NCBI RefSeq assembly: GCF_022201045.2 | Contig: NC_068563.1 | Location: 6,634,001-6,698,000, forward strand | Length of the DNA: 64,000 bases | DNA from: Citrus sinensis | Taxonomy: Eukaryota > Streptophyta > Magnoliopsida > Sapindales > Rutaceae | Direction of reading: 5' to 3' | Shown here: positions 45,893-58,175 of the stretch, one piece after another | How the letters are laid out: every line of letters starts with the position of its first letter | How positions within the stretch are numbered: position 1 is the first letter of the stretch | Translations under genes and position numbers: made by a program | Notes under the pieces: model-generated | The model's input: the letters and a program-made list of their open reading frames with translations, nothing else | Database searches by the model: none | Told to the model about the DNA's origin: nothing

Positions 45893-46584
45893 TTTTTTTT
45901 TTTTTTTTGAATGAAAGTAATCATTTCATAAATCAAACAACACTGTTTAATACATTCAATATCTTTGCTGGAATGTGATCCAGCCAGATGGCTGAAGTGT
46001 TTGCTCCTATAGCAAGTTTTGCCAAGGAATGGGCACAAGTGTTACAGGTTCTAGGAATATGTCTGAACTTGACCTCTTTAAAATTTCTTCGTTGCTCTTG
46101 GATGTCTGAGATAACACAGCTTATACCTGTTCTACTGCCCTTGGTGTTGTTAAGTAAGTCCACAACTTCTTTGCAATCTATCTCCATGATCATAGCAGAT
46201 AGAGAGAATTATTTTGCTACCTGCAAGCCCCACTCCATCGCTTCAGCTTCTGCAAAGCTCACTGCCTCCCTTAGTGGAACTTGTTTTATGCCTGCAGCCA
46301 CTATCTTGCCACTTGGATCTTTTATAACAGCTCCCAAACCTAATACTTGGTTCCTGCAATTTATTGCTGCATCCACATTAACCTTGAGAAAATTTCCAGG
46401 TGGGGGCTCCCACTTTTTCTGCACAACCCTTTTGACATTATGAATGTGAGATGCATCTGTTTTTCTAGCCCTGTGATAGGCTTCTAGAAGTGATTCGGCC
46501 TTTGCTGCTGAGGCTCTTGGGTTTGACTTTTTTCCTTCGAAAATCCTTTTATTTCTTGCAAACCATACTGCCCAACAGTAAGCT
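45893..46584 (-). mobile_element. 5'-truncated LINE carrying the RNase H domain
   Basis: On the minus strand a broken frame encodes WAVWFARNKRIFEG, then an RNase H domain with FLKVNVDAA, AEAEAMEWGL, MEIDCKEVVDLL and NTCAHSLAKLA, which is the 3' end of plant L1-type LINE ORF2. One in-frame stop lies near 46212. A poly-A tail (T run at 45893-45909) marks the 3' end. A 16-bp target duplication ATGGAAAAATGGTAAC flanks it at 45877-45892 and 46585-46600. Most of the LINE was lost at insertion, as is common. Confidence 0.93.
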
Positions 46585-47183
46585 ATGGAAAAATGGTAAC
46601 TTATGGAAACATTCAACCACAATAAGTAAGAAGATCTACGTACATGAAAAATGGTCATTAACATTAAAAACGCGGCATCTGAGGAATCTTCTTATCCATG
46701 CATGTTAATAATCTAAAGGCCCTCACTGATTCGAGTCCTCTTCGAGGGACTTAAAAGTTGGGCAGAGGTGGACACCTTCCCTATTGGCATGAGTGGAGTA
46801 AACATCTCCTCAACATTTATAATAATAAAAATTTAGATTGTGTCATAAAAAACTTAATCTAAACTACTCCTGATAAATTTTTGATAATAAATGTCATAAT
46901 ACTTCTTATCGATGGTGTTTTTAAAAATCTACCTTCTAGTGTGATTTGTAGTAGCTCCTACTGAAAATTTCTAAACAATCTGCAGACTGACAATCTGATA
47001 ACATTAGGGATGGTAAAAAAATTTGGGTTCGGCTCAAATCTACAAAGATCCTGATCTGAAAAAATATGGATCCGCACATTAAAAAATGCGAATTTGGAGT
47101 CTAAGAATTAAGATTCATGCAGATACGCATCTAGATGTAAGTGCATTTGAAAAGCCAAATATCTAAATCCGAATTAATTTTAA

Positions 47184-47600
47184 GGGAAATTATCATTCAT
47201 ATACCCTATATTTGCTCTGTTATCAAAAATACTACAACACTTTGACGGTGTATCAATCGTCCACCTTTAGTTGACAAAATGTATCAGCAGACCACCTAAC
47301 CGTTAGTTGTTGTTTGAAAGTTAACAGAGTTACAGTGAATTGGCGATTTTACCTTTGAAAATTATGACTTGTATACCCTTAAATTCTTTTTTTATCACTT
47401 GTATACCCTTCAATTATCACTTGTATCATATGAAAAGACCAAATTACCCTTCTGACGTCATCATACTTAAACGGCAACTAACAATTTGGTGGTCAGCTGA
47501 TACATTTTGTCAAATGAGGGTGGACGATTGATACACCCTCAAAGTGTTGTAGTATTTTTGATAATGGAGTAAACTAAGGGTATACAAATGATAATTTCCC
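47184..47600. mobile_element. Foldback MITE with 9-bp target duplication, 417 bp
   Basis: Inverted arms of about 120 bp begin GGGAAATTATCATTCATATA and, from the right, GGGAAATTATCATTTGTATA. A perfect duplication TAATTTTAA lies at 47175-47183 and 47601-47609, pointing to Mutator-type insertion. It sits just inside the left end of the hAT, so it is younger than the hAT. Confidence 0.93.
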
Positions 47601-48281
47601 TAATTTTAATTATATTATTAATTTAATCAAATTTGTATTGAAAAATATATAAGCTAAAATTGAAAAAAAAAATCCAGCAAGCCTAAAACAAAAAGTGCAA
47701 ACAACAGACTCACTCACCATTCACATCTCACGCCTCCCCTATTTCCCACTGCTCACAAGCGATTGAAATCAGAAATCACCCCAAATCCCTAATCATCGAA
47801 CATTGTCCACCTCGCAATCACTATCATTGAACGTCGGATGCATCACTTGAGTTGAGCACGCGTTGCTGTTCTCGAACACCGGCTGTGTTGCCTCACCTCA
47901 CTCAACGCACTTCATTGTCATCAAACCCCGACAACCCACTGCATCACTGGCTTGCGAAGCACATCATACACAGTTGTCTTGTCCATTCTTTTCATTGTTG
48001 GTCACTATTAATACCAAAGGTGAGCACAGAAATTTCCAACAAATCAATTTTAGATTTTCAATGAATTAGTATGTATAAGCATAAATGCATAAATACAGTT
48101 TGTGCTTTATTAATTACTTTAATTTCATATTTACTTTAATTATTTTAATTAGGTTTTTGGTTTAATTACTTAAATTAAATGCATTAATTTTCAATATAAT
48201 GTAAATGTTTAATCTTCTTTTTTTCACACATGCTAACTCACTTAATTAAGTATTTTAGTTAGGTTTTGGGATTAGTTAAAC

Positions 48282-51200
48282 ATGGCTGAAGAGGAACAAA
48301 GAAATAATTTTATATTCTCTCCAAATATTGTTAATAATGTAGATGATAGATTGGAGGATGTCCACGAACCTAAAAATGACAATGTTGTTGGAGTTGAACT
48401 GGATTTAATAGTTGTAAAAAGTGGTCGTGGTCGTGGTAGCTGTGGTCGTGGTCGTGCATGTGGTGTTAAACAAAAAAGAGGTCATGGCAATAAAGTTCTA
48501 GCAGAAGGATCTACATCAGGACAATCTAGTGGTGGTAGGCTAACTTCTTATGTATGAAATCATTTCAAGAGGTACAAAGATTAGGATGGGGAGTTTCAGG
48601 TAGTTTGTAAATTGTAGTAAAGTATTGACATGACATTACTAGTTGTTTGGGAAAGAATTTTAAAGATTTTGGCCAAATGCTTCTTGCCAAGAAAAACACT
48701 ATGGATCTGTTACAGTTAAAAGTTGTTTTAAAGTAAAATGTGATATGGCGATGTTGAGGATTACTATTGCAAGAATGATCATCTTGCATGAGCTTCCACT
48801 TTCATTCGTTGAATAACAAGGGTTTCGTGATTTGATGAGGTTGGTTCAACCCGCACTTGATCCAATAAGTAGAAACATCATCAAGAATAAAATTTTGAAG
48901 CTTTATGATGTTGAGAGGTCGAAACAATAAATTTTGTTAGTTGCTTATAAAAGTAGGATTGCAATCACTACAAATATGTGGACGACTAGTAACCTTAAAA
49001 AGTTTTATATGTTTATTACAACGCATTATATTGACAACGTATGGGTGTTACGGAGTTGCATTATAGGTAACACTTTTAATATTTATATTATGATTATTTT
49101 AATGATTTTAATGGTTATGCTTATTTATTTTATGCTTGTTTTAATGATTTTAATTATATTGTTCTTTTTAAATTTTTTCTTTTGCGTTATTAGGTTTATA
49201 TATGTGCCAACTCCACATAGTGGTGGAATAATAAGTAATGTTCTATATAATTTTTTGATGGATTGGAATATTGATAGGAAAGTGTCAACTATGATTGTGG
49301 ATAATTGTGCTGGTAATGATGCAATTATTGGATAAATTTTCACCAAGTTCAATGATTTTAGGCAGGATAATTTTTCACATTTGTTGTTGTGCTCATATCT
49401 TGAATTTGATTGTGAGAGATGAGATGTCTATTATGGAGAAAGTTGTTGAAAATATAAGAGATAGTGTCAGTTATTGGACTGCTATACCTAGAAGAGTTGA
49501 AAATTTTGAGACTGCAATGCACCAGATAAGTATTAAAAAGTCCAAACATTTGGTTTTCGATTGTAAGACTTGATAGAATTTAACTTACTTAATATTTACT
49601 ATTGCTTTGCTGCACAAAGATGTATTTGTTTGATTGAGTAAGCTTAATAAATGGTATAAATGTTTGCCTAATGAGTCAGAGTGGGATTTGGCAAAAGTTT
49701 TGTGTGACTATTTGGATTTGTTTTGTATGTTAACAAAAATTATTTTTGGATCTCAATATCCCACTTCTAACTTATTTTTTTCCCAAAATTTATGAGATTA
49801 TATTATCAATGATTTCATGGAAGGTGTCGCCCAATGTCGGAATTATGCAAATGGTTGAGAATATGATTGCTAAGCGTAAGAAGTATTGAGATGTTATTTA
49901 TGAAGTGTTGGCTATAGGGAATATCTTAGATCCTAGGTTTAAGAAGATGATGGTTGATGACTCTATGAAATGAAAGTTATCATGACATTTTTAGATTTAA
50001 ACTAATATTACTTAGAGAACAAATGATGTGTTTTTATTACATTTTTAGTTACACTTTGCATGAGTATCTATTTTAGTTTAATTTTAATAAATTGATTGTC
50101 TTTTAGATCACTTTGTGCTCTGATCATGTGTATGATTTGTAGGTGACCAAAAAGTTCAAACTTTATGGATGAAATGCTACTGCAGCAAACTTGTAGAAAT
50201 AACAAAAAACTTGTCTGCAGATAAACTAAAACAAGTTTGAATCAAAGAAGATGTTGCAGCAATCTAGAAGCAAATACAGATAAGACTACCCACGTGTTGA
50301 CTGACAAAATAGAGACAGACAGCATAAAAAGATATGCAATCCGAGGTTCCCAAAAAAAAAAAAAAACATGTGGCTACATGCTTTTGGTTGCCCTAATTCC
50401 AAGATATAAAAAAAGCACACATGAAAAAAGAAAAAAAGGGAGTCATCACAAAAAGAAATAACAGAGAGAAAAAGAAGAGAATAAGAGATAGTTGAGGGCT
50501 GCAGTAAGGAATTTATGAGAAAAGGAAGAAGAGATCACACAAACCTAAGAGAGGGACGCATTGTATTAGTGGAACTCAATTCCTCATCTTTATTTGCTCA
50601 TTTTCTTCTCTCTATGGGAATGTATTTGATGGCAAAAACGAGTATTGTTACTATTTTATTGTTTATCATAAACTAGACTTCGATGTAGTTGAGTGTTAAA
50701 TAAGCTTAATGGTTATTTGACTTTTATATGTGTGTTGCTTAGAATCTGCCGTAGTATTTTGTCCTGAGTTTACTTATTGCAAATCTTTATTTCGGTTGAT
50801 TACCCATTTAGTAGATACTAACTAAGAAGGAGCTTAAAAAATGTCCGACTTAGTGGAACAGATCAAGATAATACATGATTTTAGATTAGGTTTCTTAAGT
50901 TGAGTTAATCTGGATTTGAATAGGGTCATACTTAATCTAAGATTAATGAAGAACTAGACATAAAGATTCACCTTGTAGAGCAATTGGAATCTAGAACGCA
51001 TAATGTTATATCTAATGTTAGCATAATAGCTGGTCACTGTTAGGTTGCATATAGATATAAGAAATCTAATATGCGATAGTTGAGGATACATGAGAGATTC
51101 TGCCCAAGGCTGTAGCGGATGTTGTAGCAACAATACCGTAATTAAAAAATAATCAATCCCATTAAGCAAGTTTAAGCACTCAACTACACATTTCCCATTA

Positions 51201-51960
51201 AGTATATCTTTGTGTTTGACTTGAGATTTTTCTTTTTGCATTTTGTTTATTGTATTTTTAATTTTTTTAGGTCATTAATTTCATTAATAATTTTATTTTT
51301 TATTAGACTAATATTGCACTGTTAAGATTGTTGTAACAAGTCCTATAACATCAATCCCTATGGAGACGATCTGGATACTCATCATTATACTATTTGTTGT
51401 GTACACTTGCACATTAACACCTATAGCAATACACATCAACAATGGTTCACCTTTCGTTTTTCCTTAAAATTTATAGAGATGGCACAACCTATCATGCTGA
51501 AAGGGTATTTAACCTTTCGGTGAAGTGGTGAAAGAGTATGAATCAAAGCATGCAACAAGTGAAGATGGAGGAGATTTTGAGGTGGGCAGTCTTCTCGAGG
51601 TATGTCACAAGCTCCTATTTTTAAGGATTCAAGTATGGTCGGTGAATGGGACTCGTTTGTTTCCAGAGAAGTCAACTATAAAAGCAAGCTAAGTATGAGT
51701 TGGAGACCTACTTAGATGAGAGAGTTTTGCCTACTATTAGCAATTTCAATATTTTGTCCTCGTAGAAGAATAATAAGGGCAAATATCCGATACTTGTTGA
51801 GGTTGTTAGAGATTTCTTGGCAATTGCCGTGTCTACTGTTGTTTCTGATTCCGCTTTCAACATCGAATGTAGGCATTTGAATACTTACCCTAATAGACTT
51901 TTATCAAAACATTGTGGAGGCATTGATGTGTACTCAAAATTGGCACTGGACTGAAATCAA
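48282..51960 (+). pseudogene. hAT transposase (BED finger, RICESLEEPER-like), broken
   Basis: An open start (MAEEEQRNNF, 48282-48557) with a Gly/Arg-rich stretch leads into a damaged BED zinc finger (NHFKRYKD, DGEFQVVCKL). Then come LPLSFVE, GFRDLMRLVQPALDP, the RNase-H-like core (ITTNMWTTSN, TMIVDNCAGNDAI, AHILNLIVRD), NILDPRFKK, and the C-terminal dimerisation region (YELETYLDERVLP, KYPILVEVVRDFLAI, VSDSAFN, NRLLSK). Many stops and frameshifts break it, and the 1.3-kb repeat separates the core from the dimerisation part. It makes no active transposase. Confidence 0.9.
50150..51435 (-). mobile_element. Dispersed non-coding repeat, copy 2 (inverted)
   Basis: On the minus strand it starts at about 51435 with GGTGTTAATGTGCAAGTGTA and GATCGTCTCCATAGGGATTG and follows the copy at 17080-18540, block by block, for over 1 kb before diverging. 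It interrupts the hAT transposase gene. Its lower border is uncertain. Confidence 0.7.
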
Positions 51961-52540
51961 AGGTAAAATCACTTATTTTATTTATTCATATATTTTAGTA
52001 TTTTTATATTTTTTCACTAACAAAGCACTTGATGATTATTTTTTATATTTTCATTATTAGATCGTGAGCCGCTTAAATGGTTTGTAGAACAAATTATGAA
52101 TGTTGAAGGAGTGGATGATCCCAATGATCAACGATATTGTGCCATGGCGTTTTGGATTGGCAGCTTGGAATTTACATGGATTTGTAATGTTTTTTATTTG
52201 TGGATTTTAATGGTGGTGTACTTGAACTTGTGTTATTTTTTATGTTTGTTTTATTTTGTGATATTTTTAGTTGTGGATTTATGATGTTATTGTATGTTAT
52301 TCATATTGAATTGTTAATTGTTGGGTTATAATTGAATTTTATTTTATATTATTAGTTAAATTGTTGGATTTTTAAATTATATTTTAAATTTTTAAATTTT
52401 TAATTTTTGTGGATTCGAATATCCGAAATATCCACCTGCATCTGTTACGACACATTTTTTTGCAAATCCAGATGTAGATCCGACCATAGAAACGTAAATT
52501 CAGATCCGGATATGGATTTTGCCCACCTTACGCATAACAT

Positions 52541-53980
52541 GAACTATAATGCATTACCCAGATTATGTGTTCCCAGGTCAAGTGACGAAAAGAAAAAGGA
52601 AGTAGCTCCATCACCAAATCATATACCAAAACTGGCTTAATTTGATGTTCCAATTTTCAACACCTTCATCTTAAAACGATATCAGTTGAATTCCACTATT
52701 GACTACGTACTTTGATATAATTAAAACATACAATGAAAAAAATAAAAAAGGAAAAATGACTCTTGATAACTTGAAAATCATGATATACAAGATCTTAGAA
52801 AATCGTACATCATTTTCAAACCAAAGACTGATAGAATGACCCCACAAATTTCTGCGATGGATCCTAGTCCATAATGGTAATTTTATCGACTAGAAAAAGC
52901 AACTGAAGTACAAGAGTAGCAAATATTCTCATTTGACTCGGAATGAAACATTACAGTTAACTTCTGCACACTTAACTACATTTTATTTCCAAATTTCTTC
53001 CTGGATTTTACAACAATCTGGTGGAAAAGGAGTAACTTTAAAAGTCGCGCTCTCCCTTGCAAGAACTAAGGCTTCTGTGCAATGTTCATAGAGAAGAGAG
53101 AGTGGCATTATCATTATCACTGTAGTTTCACTATCCACAGACTAGTACCCCACAAAATCCTCCCACTGATACCAGCTGCAAACTCTTGTAAATAACTAGG
53201 ACATAAAGCCAAAACTTCTGACAAAAAGAAAATTGTCAAACTTAGTGAAAGTCTTAAGATAACCAAAAAAGGACTGAATAACAAGATGCATACATCAAAT
53301 AACTGACTGTAGATCTTCACTGAAATGAAGCAAGCATGCGTATGAAAAGATAATTTCTTTTTATTAGATCTTCAAATGTCCATCCCAAAGGCAACAATCA
53401 TCATTTATGCAGTTATAAGGGATTTCCTTTTAAAGCTAAAGCATACTTCCAACTCTACACTGGACATTCAGTTTCTAGAAAACAAACCAACTTAATTCTC
53501 TTAGTAAGAAGAATAACATTAACAGATATGGTGATTTGTGCATATATATATGTTCACAAATGGTTCATGAGAATCGTTTTCTCTTTTGTGATTTATCAAG
53601 TCCAACTGAAGAAAAATTCCATAGGTTAAAGGCTAAGCTGAGCAAATGGCCACCTTTCCACCCACAATAAGTGGGTGTTTTTATTTTCATTCCTCCTTTC
53701 TTTTTTTTCTTTTTCTCTCCCGAAAGGCACAAAACTGGGTTTAGACAAACCTAATTCAGGTTAAATTAAATAAGGATGTGCTGATCCAAGATATATGGGA
53801 ACCAATCAAGAAACTAAATTGTAATGTGAAAAGCTCAACTGTTGAGATAGCTCAATAGGAGATTAATTGTAATGAATAAAAGCAAAAAATATTCCTCCAA
53901 ATTCATGAACTACATGGCAGAATCAAAAGCAAATGAAACATTTCGGTAAGGATCAATGAGAGATATGGATTATACCTCAT
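52541..53980. other. Intergenic and 3' region of the B-box gene
   Basis: The right part should be the 3' UTR of the minus-strand B-box gene. A minus-strand ORF at 53117-53320 has no recognisable domain. No other gene is seen. Confidence 0.5.
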
Positions 53981-55601
53981 TCAATTTTCAGGCTCTCTTT
54001 TGAAGGAACCAACAGGAACCACACCAGCGGAATCATGATTAGTGCCACTCAGAACATCCATACCCTGTTAAAAAAACATTAAACTAGTTACAATATTTTG
54101 TTGAGTTAAAAGAATCCATATAGTTGTTAACACAAACAAAAATCTGGCCATAAAGGTTTAAATGTATAATTAGTACTTTCTACTAAAAGACCCACAAAAC
54201 CTGATTATTTGAAGCTTGCCCCCGATTGGGCCTCGCATTGAGATCAATTAATTTATTGTCCACCTTTCCATCACCGTCAGCATTACCATCTAGCATTGGA
54301 ACTGGAGAGCCCCTGTGATTTTGCTGGTTCTCTCTAGCAGTAATCCTAAATGGTTGAGTCTGGTCCCTCGTTATTTTGTTTTGATCAAGGGATTGCAGAG
54401 CCAGTTCCTCCAAACGACCAGCCTTGTCCCCTGGAAACTATAAAGAGAGTATCAAAGAAGAGTTTATTCAGAAGACCATTTACAGAAAGAAGAACACAGA
54501 ACCTCTCTAGTAGAGAGACACAAACCTCAACTCTCTGCCTCAAAAGGAGATATCTCCCATGGGTTCTTTTACCACCAACATGAACAGTCATATCGCATTG
54601 CAAGCACAGGGAACTACCATCTATCTCACAGTAAAAGAAAGCTACATACACATTTCCAAGATAAGAAACAAACTTAAACCCCTCGTACAAAAGCTCAAAA
54701 AATGAAATCCTTGCAGAAGTAAAAAGTAATAAAACCTTACATACCAGGAGCATTTTCACAGATGTCACATCGTGGGACATCACTGGGGTTAGCAAGCCCT
54801 ACCCTCACATGACGACTAGCAAGCTTATTGCACATATGGACCTGGAACCCAAAATGAAAAATGTTTTGCCATCAAAATTGTACCAAAACACAACGAGCAA
54901 ATGGATCGTAGGAAGGGTAACTTTTTTTTAAAAAAAAAACTTTAGATTACAATTCACACCCATTCTGGTTTGGAATGCTTTTAATCCATCTAATTTAATC
55001 CGACAACTCAGGAGTTGATTGATTGAAGTCACCGCCAAGTAATATTTATTATCTAATATTACCAACTAACTAGCAGAGTAGTGCTACACTTGCAAAGCCA
55101 AGAAGTAATACATGTGGTGCTCATACGAATCATCACCAAATCGCAGTGAAATGATAAGATACGATAACCACACGACACTTTGTATCCCTCCAGAGACTTT
55201 GAATAATTGATTCTTTGGATGCACATCTTTCCGCTTCATTCTCACAGATTTCATATCAAGAATTTTGTTTTCAAGCTTTAATCATTAGGGCCCCCGGAAA
55301 TGGATTGTTACAAAGACCAGCTACAGTCAACACAGAACATGTCCGTGACAAACGAGCAAATAAAAATCTATTACTATAAATGCACCAAAATAAGAGAGGG
55401 GGAAAAGATTTTTCCTTTCACAGCTATATATTGCTCATTCTAGATAAAGAGTCACAACCCCAGATGAAAACGGCATCAGAAAATGAACTGTGGTGATGAT
55501 GATGATACCTTTTCGTCGCAAGAGCGGCAAAGAGCGGCCTCATCAGCAGCGCAGAAAAGAATCGCAGCTGCGCTTTCACACACGTCGCAAAGCGTTCGCA
55601 T
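53981..55601 (-). CDS. Double B-box zinc finger protein, BBX18/19-like, 208 aa
   Basis: Five exons join in frame: 55509-55601, 54745-54841, 54526-54641, 54201-54437 and 53981-54064 (627 nt, GT-AG). B-box 1 starts [17 protein letters not shown] and has [19 protein letters not shown]-box 2 has [20 protein letters not shown] and [13 protein letters not shown]. There is no CCT domain, which places it in the DBB group. The tail has [14 protein letters not shown] and a short basic-acidic end KREPEN. In Arabidopsis, BBX18 and BBX19 act in light signalling, flowering and thermomorphogenesis as transcriptional co-regulators. Intron 1 is 667 bp. A Mutator-derived palindrome lies about 550 bp upstream of the start codon. 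Confidence 0.95.
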
Positions 55602-56060
55602 TTTTCTGTTTCTTTTTCTTTTGGTTCAATCAATCTATCTATTCTAATCTCTCTACTTTTTCATTCGAGCTATCTCTGTCTCGGAAACGACATCGTATTT
55701 TTCACTGGCGAAACCAAACTAGTGCAAAGATGATGATGATGAATCCAACAAGTTCAGAAACAGATTAGATTAGAGAGCTCGATTGAGTTAACTAACCTGA
55801 AAGCAAATTTTACGTATTATAAAAAAAAAGAAAAAAAAAGAAAGAAAACTGGAGCTTAAATATATGTTTGTTGCGCGTTGAATGGGGGGTGCTGTTGGTG
55901 TTGGATGGAGAAAGAGAGAGAGAGAGAGAGAGCAGTGAATGAAGGGAGACAAATTGATTCTGCTTTGATTTTGAGACTCTCGTAAGAACCGTGGAGAAAC
56001 AAAAGCAAGAGAGAACACTGTGTGTGTTGTTTTGCTTTGGTCTCCCCTCACGCGCTGCTC
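55602..56060 (-). promoter_or_regulatory. 5' leader of the B-box gene, probable leader intron, GA microsatellite
   Basis: On the minus strand a good donor CTTTCAG/GTTAGTTAAC lies at about 55797, so the 5' UTR probably has an intron. A GA/CT microsatellite is at about 55912-55932. The transcription start is not defined. Confidence 0.5.
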
Positions 56061-56631
56061 TGTGTTTTATGTCCTACTCGCTCTATTTCGCCTATAATTA
56101 TCACTCTAATTAATGAAAAATACAGTGTGCGTGTGTGTGTGTGTATATATATAGGGAAATTTACCAAATTAGGCATAGTACTTTAGGAAATTACAAAACT
56201 AACCACACAAGTTTTTTTATATCAAAACTAGCCAAACAACAAATTTTTGGACCACAATACCCTTGTCAATCTCACCCAAAACTCACCAAAACCTGTAACT
56301 CACCCACACTTCTCACCAAACGGAAGCACCATAGAGAGCCAAATCGGAGACCATCATCGGCGGCAATCTCACCGAAATCCCGTTCAACAACACCAATTCC
56401 ACCAAAATCACGTTTAATAGCAATCAAAATCTCCAAGATCAACATTTGAAGTTTAAAAACCCTAGATTAGCAATTTTAAACACATGCTTTATATTGTTAT
56501 TGTGTTGTGTTGTGATTGTGTGTTGTTGTGATGGTGTTGGTGGTGGTGGTGGTGGTGGTGGTGGTGTATTGTCGGATTGTGTTGGCAGCAATATGTTGCA
56601 ATAGGTGCTGACCAATTCGTGAAAATTCAAA

Positions 56632-56862
56632 ATTTTTGTGCGACAGGTGCCCGTCGCACCAAATTTTGTGCGACAAGCAAGCGTCACACAAAAAATCAGA
56701 TTACACAATCTGAAGTTTTGTGCGACATGTTCCCGTCACACTAAATTTTGTGCGACTGCTTATCTGTCGCACAAAAAATCAGATTACATAATCTGAAATT
56801 TTGTGCGACATGTTTCCGTCACACCAAATTTCATGCGACTGCTTATCTGTCGCACAAAAAAT
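56632..56862. repeat. Array of six short hairpin units, left arm
   Basis: Units of the form TTTGTGCGAC, 6-9 bases, GTCGCACAAA (for example TGTGCGACTGCTTATCTGTCGCACA) are repeated, some separated by the palindrome AATCAGATTAC-ATAATCTGA. Higher-order periodicity is about 108 bp. Confidence 0.9.
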
Positions 56863-57016
56863 CATATTACATAAAATTTAGGTTATTTTCTAGAGGTCAT
56901 AATTTAGGCATATCCATTTTTTATGTGTAATATATCGTTTCAAAGTTTGCAACGAAATAAATCAAACCCACAATGTGTAACCACATTTGTTATTTTTTTT
57001 ATATTTTGTAGGGTTA

Positions 57017-57181
57017 ATGGATTCAATTTTGCTTCAATTGTGTTACGACGGTTGGTGGGAGACGTTGGCGGATGGGCGTATGGAGTACGTGAATGGCAAT
57101 AATACAGCTTTTCTAATTCGAAAAGATTGTACGTTTGATCAGTTTCTGGCAATTTTGATCAGTACTGTCCGTGGCCACTAG
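57017..57181 (+). pseudogene. MULE transposase N-terminal fragment, left arm
   Basis: After a splice-acceptor-like TATTTTGTAG, an ATG opens MDSILLQLCYDGWWETL, DGRMEYVNGNNTAFLIRK and CTFDQFL, the order of a MURA N-terminal domain (beta-strand, Trp, then a T-x-x-x-F/L helix). It stops after 54 codons, where the arm ends. The catalytic core is absent. Confidence 0.75.
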
Positions 57182-57320
57182 TAAAATTGAGTTTGAGCTC
57201 GAACATTAAATATATCGTGATCATCAACATAAAAAAGCCGCAATCGCCACTACCAGGCTCTTGTTGCGGCACACCCTTACATATTTTGACATTTCAAGGG
57301 TCAGCATTTCGCAAGTCATG

Positions 57321-57509
57321 TCAGACGTTGTAAAATCCGACATCTTCTAACCATCGAGGGAATATGACTTCAAGTGGCTTGAATTTATCCTTGTACGTTT
57401 TATCATCACGAACTGCCACCAACGAGTTATAAATCCACACATTTTTCTTGCGAAGGTCCACTCGAGCTACTATCCAATGATCGCCGCCCAGATTCACAGG
57501 AATGAAAAC
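57321..57509 (-). pseudogene. Ulp1-like (C48) protease fragment in the loop
   Basis: An exon-like segment after an AG acceptor encodes VFIPVNLGGDHWIVARVDL, KKNVWIYNSL and FPRWLEDVGFYNV. The GDHW motif supplies the catalytic His of C48 peptidases; the normal VYDS Asp is replaced by Asn here. The Cys-containing part is missing. Kaonashi-type plant MULEs are known to carry such Ulp1-like genes. Confidence 0.75.
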
Positions 57510-57639
57510 CTACATACATTAATTAATGCAAGTTAATTGTTATGTTTAAGATCTTAAAAAAATAGAAACTATCTTGAATTGTGTAGCTATTCTAACCATA
57601 TTGACGTCTGTGAAACGTTTCAACATGATTTCTTCTCGT

Positions 57640-57784
57640 CCATCAATATTGCTAGAAACTAATCAAACGTACAATCTTTTCGAATTAGAAAAGCTGTATT
57701 ATTGCCATTCACGTACTCCATACGCCCATCCGCCAACGTCTCCCACCAACCGTCGTAACACAATTGAAGCACAACTGAATCCAT
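57640..57784 (-). pseudogene. MULE transposase N-terminal fragment, right arm
   Basis: The minus strand repeats the left-arm fragment from ATG at 57784 with small differences (for example MDSVVLQLCYDGWWETL). It ends at the arm-loop border. Confidence 0.75.
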
Positions 57785-57947
57785 TAACTCTACAAAATAT
57801 TTAAAAAAAACATAACAAATGTGGTTACACATTGTGGGTTTGATTTGTTTCGTTGCAAGCTTCGAAACTATATATTACACATAAAACATGGATATGCCTA
57901 AATTATGACCTCAAGAAAATAGCCTAAATTTTGTTTAATATGATTTT

Positions 57948-58175
57948 TTGTACGACAGATAAGCTATCGCACAAAATTTGGTGCGACGGGAACCTGTCAC
58001 ACAAAATTTCAGATTATATAATCTGATTTTTTGTGCGACAGATAAGCAGTCGCACAAAATTTGGTGTGATGGGAACATGTCACACAAAACTTCAGATTGT
58101 GTAATCTGATTTTTTGTGCGACGCTTGCTTGTCGCACAAAATTTGGTGCGACAGGCACCTGTCACACAAAAATTT
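57948..58175. repeat. Array of short hairpin units, right arm
   Basis: The inverted counterpart of the left array, with the same GTGCGAC...GTCGCAC units and AATCTGATTTTTT separators. Substitutions differ between arms. Confidence 0.9.

Larger units (their letters stand above)
47005..52530 (+). mobile_element. Decayed 5.5-kb Ac-like hAT transposon with nested insertions
   Basis: The left end TAGGGATGGTAAAA and right end TTTTGCCCACCTTA are imperfect hAT inverted repeats with subterminal GGATCC/CCGGAT words. ATAACAT occurs just left (46998-47004) and three bases beyond the right end (52534-52540), a decayed target duplication. Inside is a broken transposase gene. A MITE (47184-47600) and a 1.3-kb repeat (about 50150-51435) inserted later. 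Confidence 0.85.

Noticed and set aside
48422..48480. Gly/Arg repeat (GRGRGSCGRGR) as a separate RNA-binding protein
   Set aside because: It leads directly into a BED-finger remnant and is the N-terminus of the hAT transposase.
56520..56570. GGT trinucleotide repeat as a CRISPR-like or coding repeat
   Set aside because: It is a simple microsatellite within the MULE arm; no spacer structure and it is a plant nuclear sequence.
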